Of a stretch of DNA of 64,000 nucleotides, positions 48,405 through 57,413 are shown piece by piece. The position numbers were made by a program, and so were the translations under genes. The first letter of the stretch is position 1; every line of letters begins with the position of its first letter. The stretch is from Hofstenia miamia. Its lineage: Eukaryota > Xenacoelomorpha > Acoela > Hofsteniidae. The stretch is taken from assembly GCA_900660155.1 (NCBI GenBank), contig CABFPE010000567.1:34626-98625 (forward strand), in the 5' to 3' direction. Under the pieces are notes generated by a model that had not been told where the DNA came from, ran no database searches, and was given only the letters and a program-made list of their open reading frames with translations.

Positions 48405-49198
48405 AGAAAGAAATTCTTTGCGTTTGACTAACTATTAGCTAATTTGTTTTAATAGTTTGCTGCTTGAAAAAAATTCTTGAAACGTTTGCAAGGAATTAGC
48501 AAAAAATCACTTGTAGCTATTGTATAATATTAATCGGTTTATTTATAATACAATAGATATTAATCCTATCTCGATCGGGCTTTTTTGAATTTTTTAAAAC
48601 CGAAGCGGCCTTCAAAAGCACGGCCTCATAAAATCATTCCTATTCATGACCAAGCAGTGAAACTTTAGCTTGGATATGGTTGAATGCTAAGAGAACAAAA
48701 AATGCAACATTTTGGAGCTCTGATCTCAGCAAATCGACTACAATGCCAAAAAATTTAAAAAATGTGTTCCAAAACAAAAACAACATATTTGGCACGGTGG
48801 TGGCCAATGATAAACTGAACACATTGAGAAAGTAATGTCATTTTGACCTGAAGTTTTCAAGCGAATTTTTCGAGTAAGATAACAACAAAAATACTAGTGT
48901 TTTAGAATAACATGTTTATAAGTAGAAAATATTGAAAACATAGTTTTTAGACATTTCTAGTTCTAACAATATTTTACGAAAATTAAAAAAAATGGATTAA
49001 AATTCACTCTTACTTTGCTTTTAATTGTCAATTTACTTTTCCCAAATTCGTTATATTTGATTTGTTAATAATCTTAGGTATTATTACAAATTAATAAGTT
49101 TTCTTACATAGTTTTATATATTATTTTGCCTAAAAATAACAAATATAGTTAAAGTATTTCCCATGGTATGCATACAGATATCAATGAATAATAAAATG
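48194..49198. other. Intergenic stretch before GST 2, no gene supported
   Basis: It has a long TA microsatellite at about 48368-48401. A minus-strand open frame near 48640-48822 lacks an ATG start and resembles no host gene. Confidence 0.5.
48368..48401. repeat. (TA)n microsatellite
   Basis: About 17 TA units, one of the longest in the window. Confidence 0.8.
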
Positions 49199-49810
49199 TT
49201 ACGACGACATTGGATAGGATGGGCGGTTTTGGAGGTAATTTTTGTGGTTTTCATTGTTACCCAATCTTGCCACAATCTTCGATATTTTTGAGTATTTTTC
49301 TAAGGTAATACCCAGGTGAGGAATTACTTCATTTGCGAAACCGTACACCATTAAATCAGCAACACTAGCTTCTGATCCCAAAAAATAATCTCCTGATACT
49401 AATTTCTCCAATCCATCAAATGTTTTGTAAAAAGCCTCAATGACTTTCTTTCGTGCGATGCATTTAATTTCCTCAGTTTCACCTCTGAGCGCATCCTTTA
49501 AGAGAGGAAAGATGTCCTCAAATATGGAATCGAGAATCATTTCTACTTTAAGCTGTTCAAGAGAAGTATTACCCACTAGATCCAATTCTCTGGCTACGTA
49601 TCGCGCAATGGCCATCGATTGGCCGTAAAGCTCACCATTTACTTCCAAAACAGGAACGTAACCAAATGGAGTTTTGGGTTTGAAGTCTTGGAATTTAAAG
49701 TTGTCATCAAATCGAATATCTTCATATGGAACACCTTTGAATGCGTAAATGTAACGTGTAAATTCCGCTCGTCCTCTAGTGTTGAAGTAGTAAAGTTTGC
49801 AATTTGCCAT
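49199..49810 (-). CDS. Sigma-class glutathione S-transferase 2
   Basis: This is a 203-residue intronless paralogue of GST 1. The start is the ATG at 49810 (MANCKLYYFNTRGRAEFTRY); upstream codons in the same frame are not conserved and lack an ATG. It retains the catalytic Tyr (KLYYFN), PVLEVNG, QSMAIARYVAREL and SGDYFLGS. The first 60 residues are nearly those of GST 1, including the identical YAFKGVPYEDIRFDD, whereas the C-domain and the tail (ending RPSYPMSS) have diverged more, which is where electrophile specificity usually changes. It lies on the same strand as GST 3, 2.6 kb away. Confidence 0.92.
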   Translation of the reverse strand: MANCKLYYFNTRGRAEFTRYIYAFKGVPYEDIRFDDNFKFQDFKPKTPFGYVPVLEVNGELYGQSMAIARYVARELDLVGNTSLEQLKVEMILDSIFEDIFPLLKDALRGETEEIKCIARKKVIEAFYKTFDGLEKLVSGDYFLGSEASVADLMVYGFANEVIPHLGITLEKYSKISKIVARLGNNENHKNYLQNRPSYPMSS

Positions 49811-50255
49811 TTTTCCACATTCGTGTTTCAAATAGTTTTGAACAATGTTTTTATTTAATTAGTAAATAAATTCCGCACGATCTCTTCAAATAATACAAAT
49901 ATTCCAATAACACTATTATGTTTGAAAGTGTGATATTTTGGTATCTGTCAACATTACTCAATTTTGAATGCATCCCCTTTTTATTATTGCCGTAATTTGC
50001 GTTCAACTTAAGTATTGCGGGAAATTCGTAAAAATTACATCGCGCATCAAGGGAATCCCGAAATTTGCATATACATGTATATTTGTGCTTCCTTTAGAAG
50101 GAATGTTGGAATTTCACCTTTGACAAGAAATCCGACGCCACAGGGTATAAATGATTTGATCATTTTTTATTGACAAAGGTAATAAGACCATCACTATCTC
50201 ACTCATGAAATACAGAGCAATCCCTATCTAAACTGAAAAGATTAAAACCATCAAG

Positions 50256-50501
50256 ATGTATTTCCGAATCACTTCTCTCTTAATTTTAGTTTCTTGGATT
50301 GCAATAATAGCAAAGAAAGAGAAGTCAACAGCAAGAACACGAAGAGTAACAATTTTTGAACTTAAGCCATTTAAATTGTCACTCATAACAAATGGAAAAG
50401 ACATTTCATTAGGAAGAACAGAACTAGGTAGTAATCGTGAAGTGTTTTTTCTCGATTACCTTCGTATAATTTATGATTCCGAATTTTTAGATTGCTTTTA
50501 A
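50256..50501 (+). CDS. Candidate small secreted protein, unrecognised
   Basis: An 81-residue frame from an ATG. Residues 1-19 (MYFRITSLLILVSWIAIIA) look like a signal peptide, followed by a basic stretch KKEKSTARTRR and a mixed mature region with no cysteine until near the end. A TATAAA-like box lies about 110 bp upstream. It matches no family I know. It may be a real secreted peptide gene or a chance frame. Confidence 0.3.
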   Translation: MYFRITSLLILVSWIAIIAKKEKSTARTRRVTIFELKPFKLSLITNGKDISLGRTELGSNREVFFLDYLRIIYDSEFLDCF

Positions 50502-50596
50502 GATGCTAATTTTGAACCTTTTCATATCTTAGTTTAAGAAACTTTCTTATAGATATTTTTTCTTCAAAGTTTTTAAGTTTCCATGCCTAAGACAAN

Positions 50597-50610
50597 NNNN
50601 NNNNNNNNNN
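50597..50610. other. Short run of 14 N
   Basis: A small assembly gap, falling just before the transposase fragment that follows. Confidence 0.95.
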
Positions 50611-50629
50611 AACATCCCAATTTGCAATA

Positions 50630-51092
50630 TACATACCTACAAGCACAGTACAACTTTAAATTAAAAAAAAATAAGACCAGGCAAATAGCATTTGCTAAAT
50701 CTATTTTAAGGCTTACTTCAGAGCATAAAATTGTCTATTACCAGGATGAAAGTAATTTTAATGTTTTGCAAAGGGCTTTAGAGAAAGTTGATTTCAGGCC
50801 AATGTTGCCAAATTCCAAAGGCCCAAATGTACAGTGCACCTTTAGCACAGATTTAAATTTTTGGTGCTCTTTCAAATCGAGGACCGAGAAGCTCAATGCA
50901 GTTAGGCCCAAATACTAGAATATCCACAAACTGATATGATTCTTATGAGTCATAGACTGAATCAAGTGAAAGGTATTTTTGAAGATTTAATCATATATGA
51001 AATGACCCTATTTATGCAATTCGTTCAGCATGTACAACGGCAATACGCAAGAGTTATGGCTGGAGATGATTTACTGTATGGTGAATAAAATT
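50630..51092 (+). pseudogene. DDE transposase fragment (Tc1/IS630-like superfamily)
   Basis: One frame reads HKIVYYQDESNFNVLQRALE and LPNSKGPNVQCTFSTDLNFW, the arrangement around the first catalytic Asp in eukaryotic IS630-like transposases (xxIDESNFN, then SKGxNVxxI). A second frame close to 51089 ends RVMAGDDLLYGE. No complete frame remains. Neighbouring sequence at 53.78 kb holds a separate helix-turn-helix scrap that might belong to the same family. Confidence 0.55.
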
Positions 51093-51429
51093 CAAATTGT
51101 ATTAGTGTATAGTTTGTTTTGTTTCTTAATTGCAATTTTTTAATAAAGCCATATTTTGATATTTATTTAAAGTGGAATGACTTATGTTTTCATTTGAATG
51201 CGTTACTTTTTGAATTGAACGATAAAATTTGTAGCATTATCACATTCGTTTTAGGTCTCGTTTGGGATGAACCAAGCTTACCGATTCGATCAATGTTAGT
51301 GATTTTACCAAGATTTGTGTGAATGTGTGTGTGAGAGTTTTCTTTATTGATTGTTCCTCTTTTTTCAAATAGTTGTCACCACTGTGATTCACACAGATTC
51401 TCAATGTATAGCATTTGATTAATGCCAGC

Positions 51430-52065
51430 ATTCAGGATTTGCTTATTTTCGTTACTATTTTGTTTCATGACGGCAACAATTTTTCATTAATGCGTTTGGC
51501 CTGCGTATCCATAGCCTTGCCAAGCAATTCAATATTTCCATTAATCGATTCAATTTTATTATCATACAACTGAGCTTCCAATATCAGCAATAACCATTAT
51601 TTGAGTCCATGATTTTTTACACATATTGCAAAAAAGAATTATATTGCTCCTCACATCATCGAGAACTTTCAGCACAAGATCAGAAAACCCAGTGTAATTT
51701 TGTCGTCCAATGCATAACTGAATGACATGAACAGCAATAGAAGATATTATCCGTGGCTTGAATTTCTAAATTGCTAAGCTTGACATGCGACTCGTTTTGT
51801 TGATCTCAATCACAAAGGCTCATTTGTTTCTTTATGATTAGTGATTCAGCAATTATTGGATAATTAATTTATCATTTAGTATTTCAAAATTTTCTTCTTC
51901 AATTGGATGCTGATGTTGGTATATTTCTGATTTTAAATGTCCTGAAAGATGTTCATTAATTTGTGTACCAAAGTGTCTGTGGGTCTCTCCGGCGTAGGAT
52001 TGCTCACAATCTTCACATTGAACCCCATAAATGGCCTCCGGTGTAAATTTAAATAGAACTGCAAT
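51430..52065 (-). pseudogene. Retroelement fragments: zinc-finger/coiled-coil piece and GIY-YIG-like piece
   Basis: On the minus strand near 51.85-52.06 kb, a frame reads EAIYGVQCEDCEQSYAGET followed by RHFGTQINEHLSGH, resembling the GIY-YIG endonuclease end of Penelope-like elements (VxxxxCxDCxxxYxGET). Near 51.5-51.8 kb, broken frames contain YCCSCHSVMHW and CNMCKKSW cysteine pairs and a coiled-coil-like ELLGKAMDTQAKRINEKLL, which recall a LINE ORF1 with a PHD-like finger. All are decayed. Confidence 0.4.
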
Positions 52066-52438
52066 TTTAGAAAATAAAGAATTAGCTTTATAAATATTTC
52101 AATTCTATGTTATGTGCTAATTTACATAGATTATAAAATACATTTATTTTTAGTATATGTAATTATGTATGCATTTGTGTGAAAATCTGGATCCGCTACT
52201 GGATTGAAGTAAATATTGTTCACATTTCACAGAAAATTGCACACATTTGTATTCCTATTAGCTCGGACCTTGTTTTGAAGGAAATGAGAAGTAGATAATT
52301 TAGTTGTCATTTAGCCTAGTTATCATATTTTGAATTTTGACAGGAAACAGTAATAGAATGACGTACTTCACATATTAAAATATCAATAGTTTTATAATTA
52401 ATATCAATGTTCTAAATTAGTTAAACAATACTTGGGAT

Positions 52439-52444
52439 TTTATT
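52439..52444 (-). terminator. Polyadenylation signal for GST 3
   Basis: AATAAA on the minus strand, 12 nt after the GST 3 stop codon. Confidence 0.45.
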
Positions 52445-52455
52445 GGAATAAACAT

Positions 52456-53061
52456 TTACATTGGTGTTGCAGGGCGATTTGCAATATAATTCTTGAGATT
52501 TTCATTTTCTTGTAAGGCCGCTACAATCTTCGCAAGTTTGGGATAGTCGTCGATCGCTAGTCCCAGTACCGGCATTGCTTCAATAGCGAACGTGAATATT
52601 ATGATATCTGCCAGACTAACTTCTGAGCCAAGAAAGTAATCTCCAGATACTAGGTTTTCCAATGCTGTGAACGTCTTCTTTGAAACTTCACCTGCCTTTG
52701 TTTTAGCAGCAGCTTTGATTTCATCAGTTGCACCCCAGATGATGTCTTTCAAAAGAGGAAATATATCTACAGTTATTGCATCAACAATCATATCGACTTT
52801 AAGAGTTTGAAGAGAACTGCTTCCCATTAATCCAAGCTCCCTGGCTACATAGCGTGCAATAGCCATCGATTGGGCGTAAAACACGCCATTTACCTCTAAA
52901 ACAGGAACAGAACCAAAGGGCGTTTTAGGCTTGAAATCTTCGAATTTATTTGTGTCATCGAACCTAACATCTTCAAATTTGACGTCCTTGAGCGCATAAA
53001 GTAAGCGGATTAATTCTGCGCGGCCTCTGGTATTGAAGTAGTAGAGCTTAGAATCTGCCAT
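52456..53061 (-). CDS. Sigma-class glutathione S-transferase 3
   Basis: A 201-residue intronless enzyme, the same length as GST 1. The start is the ATG at 53061 (MADSKLYYFNTRGRAELIRL). The catalytic Tyr (KLYYFN), PVLEVNG, QSMAIARYVARELGLMGSSS, SGDYFLGS and SLADI are all present, so it should be active. The segment after the N-terminal helix (YALKDVKFEDVRFDD) differs from GSTs 1 and 2, making it the most diverged of the three in the glutathione-binding half. An acceptor-like TTTTCTAG lies about 20 nt upstream of the ATG on the coding strand. Confidence 0.93.
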   Translation of the reverse strand: MADSKLYYFNTRGRAELIRLLYALKDVKFEDVRFDDTNKFEDFKPKTPFGSVPVLEVNGVFYAQSMAIARYVARELGLMGSSSLQTLKVDMIVDAITVDIFPLLKDIIWGATDEIKAAAKTKAGEVSKKTFTALENLVSGDYFLGSEVSLADIIIFTFAIEAMPVLGLAIDDYPKLAKIVAALQENENLKNYIANRPATPM

Positions 53062-53778
53062 TGCTTTTCTTGAATGCACTAGAAAATGTTTGTCGCTATT
53101 ATATGACAGTGTGGTGATTAACTAAATATTGACTCAGGAAGTAAAGCGCAATGGTTTTTGTTTTCCTTGCAAATTCTCGGCCATTTTGAGAAATGTTTAT
53201 TTACAAAGCGTTTCAATTTTATAGTGCTACGTAATGTACAAAGGGTTTCAATTTTATAGCGTTTGTATCTACCGAATTAAATTTCTGAAGCATAAAATTG
53301 TGCTGTCGGTGTGTGAAGTTGAAACGAGCTTTATCGCCTCAAAATGCATTCGTATATTTATATTGGCATTCTACAATTTAATGTATTTTACAGTGAAATT
53401 GGTATTTTCACTAATATTCTCGATTTTGTTGTTCTCAAATGAACGCTTATGTTAAGATAATAATCTAGCTACAACTTTTGAAAAATCTTGGGATTCTCCT
53501 TTTGTAAGTAATTGATATCCTGCATTAAAGAATGGTTTCTGATAGGTTTTTTAACATTTTGACTAATAAATACAGATTTTCTATTCAGTAATTAACTACA
53601 TCCTCCACCAATCGATATAAAAACTAAGGTATTCAAGTTAAGAATTACTCCATTCAATTTGAAATATAACGCCATCTGTTATTAGAGTAAGCCAATAAAA
53701 TTGTAATCTAACACATTCAAGCTTTAAACAAGAACAATATATTTATATTATAGCTGTGGTCTGATATTCCTTTATCTC
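53062..53778. other. Upstream region of GST 3, no gene seen
   Basis: Probably holds the GST 3 promoter; a TATATAA-like element lies about 45 bp upstream of the ATG on the minus strand. No binding sites can be claimed. Confidence 0.4.
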
Positions 53779-53957
53779 AGTTGGTTGAGGGAAGTACAGA
53801 AAATGCGGAACTTAGAAGTTATTACAATGCACCAATTGTAGCGAAACCCTGCGTTATCAAATCTGGCCGAAATCTCAAAGCTTGGCTTGCATTAGCAAGA
53901 GCCAACGGCTGTAGTGTGAATACTGTGAGAAGATGGATTGCAAAATTGAAGGCGTAA
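53779..53957 (+). pseudogene. Helix-turn-helix fragment, probably transposon-derived
   Basis: A 59-codon frame without ATG, ending in TAA, reads ENAELRSYYNAPIVAKPCV and then LALARANGCSVNTVRRWIAK. The latter is a typical helix-turn-helix as found at the N-terminus of transposases. It follows an AG, so a terminal exon of an unknown gene is also possible. Confidence 0.35.
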
Positions 53958-54153
53958 AAATATAGGCAGACATATAAAAATAACTGACTTGAATGTGTTC
54001 AAAAATAAAATGTGTATTGAGCATCTCATACTCTTCCAAAGCTTAATTGAGGTTTTCAATTGCGTTTTAAATATCTAATATGCCAAACATTTATTTAGCA
54101 CACCGAAGAATTGATTATTTTCTTTGCAAAAATCATATAAGTGTGCCTAAGTG

Positions 54154-54161
54154 GGCTGAAT
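54154..54161. repeat. Left 8-bp target-site duplication of hAT element
   Basis: GGCTGAAT, repeated exactly at 57406-57413. Confidence 0.9.
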
Positions 54162-57100
54162 CATAGGTGTAAACCGGTCGAGAAATTGCTGACCCGACCC
54201 GACCGGTACCGGCACTAATTGAAACCGGTTGACCGGCATTCCAATTTATCTAAATCTAATTAAATATATTCAAGAATATAATAACTATATATTTCAAAGC
54301 AAAAAAGAGTATGTATCAAAAATGTATTTAAAAACAAAATGAGTGTGTATAGGGCTAGATAATGCTAATATATATTGTTTTCCATTGCCTCCTTCATTAC
54401 AACGAGTGACTCTACAACGTCACTTGTGAGTCGTGCTCGGTCACATGTGACAATTCGCCCTGCTGCAGAGAAATGTCGCTCTGATTCAGCGCTAGCAGCC
54501 TGAACGACAAAAACTTTTCGCGCAATTGCGGAAAGTAGTGGAAATTCCAAAACTTTCTTTCTCCAGAAGGATAGTGGATTTGATTTTTTAAAATCACCAG
54601 TTTCAAATGAGTTGGAAAGGTAATTGTCAAACTCTTTGTGAACATCTGCAATAAATAATGTTCTACTGGTAGATGATTCACCTGACATGGGCGGTCTACT
54701 ACTGACGTTTCGCAAAGCTTGAAACGGATCATCTGCTGCTACATCAAAATGGGCTCTTTTTTGAGATGGCTCATCTGTATTGCAATAACGTTGTTCAAAA
54801 AAATTAAAAAATGCAGTAAGTGCATTTTTACATTTAGCAATAAAGTCCATTTTATCTGTGGTTACATTAATAAATGAAAAGTGACGGAATGTTGGATCCA
54901 AAGCACAGGCCAATATGTGGAGATCTGTCGTAGATGACCAGTATTTGTTGTTTACTCCTTGAATGACACATTGCTTCATAAATTTCACTGGGGCTAAATC
55001 TTCACTAGATGCTTCACAAAAATTGTTCACAATGAGATAGTAAGTAGGTACAACGTACTGTAAATTAGGCTCTAAGGCAGCTTCAAGTCGATCATACACT
55101 GAGTTAAACTGCTTAAAAAAAGTTACAATTTGTTTCAACAATTCCGGCGATATTCCCATAATTCGATGTAGTTCATCTCTTTGTTCAAGAGCTTGCCGTA
55201 GTTTTTCATATGAGACATAAAGCGAATTATGAACATTATAATAACCCCTCCAAGGTCGAGTATCACTGTACTTTTTTAGCGTGATAGGCAATTTATCCTG
55301 GATACCACTTGTATGATGGACATATGCTAGTAAATCACGAACAGAACTATCAAAAGCCTTAAAAGATGACAAGTGATTGATACAATCGTGCCATGCATCG
55401 CTGAGCACTGTTGATAACCGATGGGCTATGCACTGGTAGCGCAGCTGTTGTGCAAGAGCACACACAAAATTGCTCCCAGCATCAGTAGTAACAGGCGTGT
55501 CGCTGATGACCATACCAAAGCAGGTAAATATATCCATTAACTCTTTTTCAATATTTGCAGCTGTTTTTCTATCATCCTCAAAAAATTTGCAGCATAGAGC
55601 TTGATGCTTCAGTTCCCACGATTCACTTACCCAAAAGACTGTGAAGTCAAGATAAGATCGCTTGACATAATCATCTGTCCAAAGATCTGTGGTTGCCGCT
55701 AACTCTCCTTCCTTAGAGTGGTGAGAAACTATCTCCTTTAGCTTTGTCTGTAAATCATCAAAGGCTTTAACCACATTACTTCGAATGGTATTTCGACCAT
55801 ACCAAATGTCTCTAACGTTTACATTTCCAAATTTAGCTCCAATTTCAATACATGTTTGTGCTAAGCATAACAATCCATTGTCTTCAACTGCACGAAAACC
55901 ATGTAAACCGCTAATAACAAACTTGGATTCAGCTGTTTTTAACCTTGTTTGATATGTCTGATCAAGATGAACTTTACGATATACGTACTGTGAAATAGAT
56001 TCCGAACTTTTGGATTTAGATGATTTCGGTTTGCATTTGTCTATGTGTCCTTCAACAGAGTGAGTACGATAACATTTCCCACCGTAAATACAACAACACC
56101 AGCCCTTAAGAATATTAAGATTACCATCATCGTTAACAAAAGCAACAAGTTTAAAGTCCTTCCAGATATTAGCTTTATCTTTTGAGTTAACAACAAGTTT
56201 GTATGTTGATGGGGATGCACGGATTTTTGAAGTAAGCTCATTTGCTGTTAATTCCCCTGACATTATAGTACACTAAATACGATAAAATAAATGAAGGTGG
56301 AACACATATTATTATGCTTTAAACATTTGAAATTGTTTTGAAAACTGAAAATTTGTGAGCATTACAATTGCTTTTTAATTTCAGTTGATGTTTCTTGAGT
56401 ACATAAGATTGGGAAATGCATTTCGTTTTTGAACCGTGACCAGACCTGTCCCGTGTAATAATGACCCGACCTGTTCAACAATAACCTGCGATTTGATCCG
56501 ACCCGTCTAAAGGTATACCTAAATAATTACATAAACCTCACAAACAAGGAAATAAAGTGAGTTAAAAGTGTTGTCATAAACGTGTAAATCTTATTATTTT
56601 ATTCTAATTTATATAATTAGCCGTCTTAGCTCAATTCAAATTGCAACAAGAAATATGTTTTAACTACATGAACTTAAATACAATAACTACATGTCTCACC
56701 TAACCGTATGCAGCCATTCTTAAGGCTGACTAAGAAACTATGTTTCTCGTTGGCCGTAAGCATTAGTAAACTAATGCTCATATTCCACAGCTTTTGTCTA
56801 GCATTAATGAGCCCCCTTTGCAATAGCAGGCTCATTAATACGTTCAACCAGGGCTGCGTGTTGTGCGCATGACACAGTATGAGCTTGTCTGGTTTACTGC
56901 TACTAACTGTTTCAGCCGCTAAAATAGTCTACAATTATACCCACTCCCAACTTTCTTATATAAATTCATAAACTTAATAATAAGCAAAGTCATATAATGA
57001 TGTTGCTTTGGCGGGTAAATAAATGCTATTTTAGACAATAAGTGGAATTAGTTCATAGGAAAGTGGAATCCCGCCATGCACGACTTGTGATTGTTAAATT

Positions 57101-57405
57101 GAAATTTGCTTGCAATAGCGGCAAATCTAAGTCTTCAGTTTTCAAACATGTATATAATACAAACTATTATTTTATTATGCTATTTGTTTTAAAATAAAAT
57201 TGATTTTCCCAAACCAAAGCCTAGTTTATTACTATAATTTAGAAAAATTTAGTTGTGACCAGCTGCAAAGTGGCATAATTTATTTTTATTTGACCGGTTT
57301 TCGACCGGTTCAAACCGGCCGGTCATAAAATTTCGACCCGACCCGACCGGCGCCGGTCTGACCGGTGCCGGTCACGCCGGTTGACCCGACCGGTTTACAC
57401 CTATG
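54162..57405 (-). mobile_element. Complete-looking hAT transposon, 3.2 kb
   Basis: Both ends carry the 18-bp inverted repeat CATAGGTGTAAACCGGTC without mismatch, and GGCTGAAT is duplicated exactly outside them, the 8-bp hAT hallmark. Many CCGGT/ACCGG and GACCCGACCCG motifs cluster inside both ends, as expected for subterminal transposase-binding sites; a further GACCCGACC cluster lies near 56430-56515. The single gene is the open transposase at 54365-56263. About 1.1 kb of non-coding sequence separates its start from the right end and should hold the promoter. No damage is visible, so the insertion looks recent and may be mobile. Confidence 0.93.
54365..56263 (-). CDS. hAT-superfamily transposase, intact
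   Basis: A 632-residue uninterrupted frame, a normal length for Hermes/hobo-like transposases, which cut and paste the element through hairpin intermediates in the nucleus. At residues about 55-77 a C/H-rich stretch (WCCCIYGGKCYRTHSVEGH) looks like a BED-type zinc finger for DNA binding. The RNase-H-like core has Asp at about 193 in AATTDLWTDDY and Asp at about 261 in TTDAGSN. The CIAHRLS motif follows, then the long alpha-helical insertion. The C-terminal hATC dimerisation domain shows SAESERHFSAAG, containing the third catalytic Glu (about 595). All three acidic residues are therefore in place. The start at 56263 is the first ATG and fits the family N-terminus. It has no introns, and its GC content is higher than that of surrounding DNA. 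Confidence 0.95.
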   Translation of the reverse strand: MSGELTANELTSKIRASPSTYKLVVNSKDKANIWKDFKLVAFVNDDGNLNILKGWCCCIYGGKCYRTHSVEGHIDKCKPKSSKSKSSESISQYVYRKVHLDQTYQTRLKTAESKFVISGLHGFRAVEDNGLLCLAQTCIEIGAKFGNVNVRDIWYGRNTIRSNVVKAFDDLQTKLKEIVSHHSKEGELAATTDLWTDDYVKRSYLDFTVFWVSESWELKHQALCCKFFEDDRKTAANIEKELMDIFTCFGMVISDTPVTTDAGSNFVCALAQQLRYQCIAHRLSTVLSDAWHDCINHLSSFKAFDSSVRDLLAYVHHTSGIQDKLPITLKKYSDTRPWRGYYNVHNSLYVSYEKLRQALEQRDELHRIMGISPELLKQIVTFFKQFNSVYDRLEAALEPNLQYVVPTYYLIVNNFCEASSEDLAPVKFMKQCVIQGVNNKYWSSTTDLHILACALDPTFRHFSFINVTTDKMDFIAKCKNALTAFFNFFEQRYCNTDEPSQKRAHFDVAADDPFQALRNVSSRPPMSGESSTSRTLFIADVHKEFDNYLSNSFETGDFKKSNPLSFWRKKVLEFPLLSAIARKVFVVQAASAESERHFSAAGRIVTCDRARLTSDVVESLVVMKEAMENNIY

Positions 57406-57413
57406 GGCTGAAT
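57406..57413. repeat. Right 8-bp target-site duplication of hAT element
   Basis: GGCTGAAT, identical to 54154-54161. Confidence 0.9.

Noticed and set aside
48640-48822. 60-codon minus-strand frame
   Set aside because: It has no ATG start, hydrophobic low-information sequence and no splice context.
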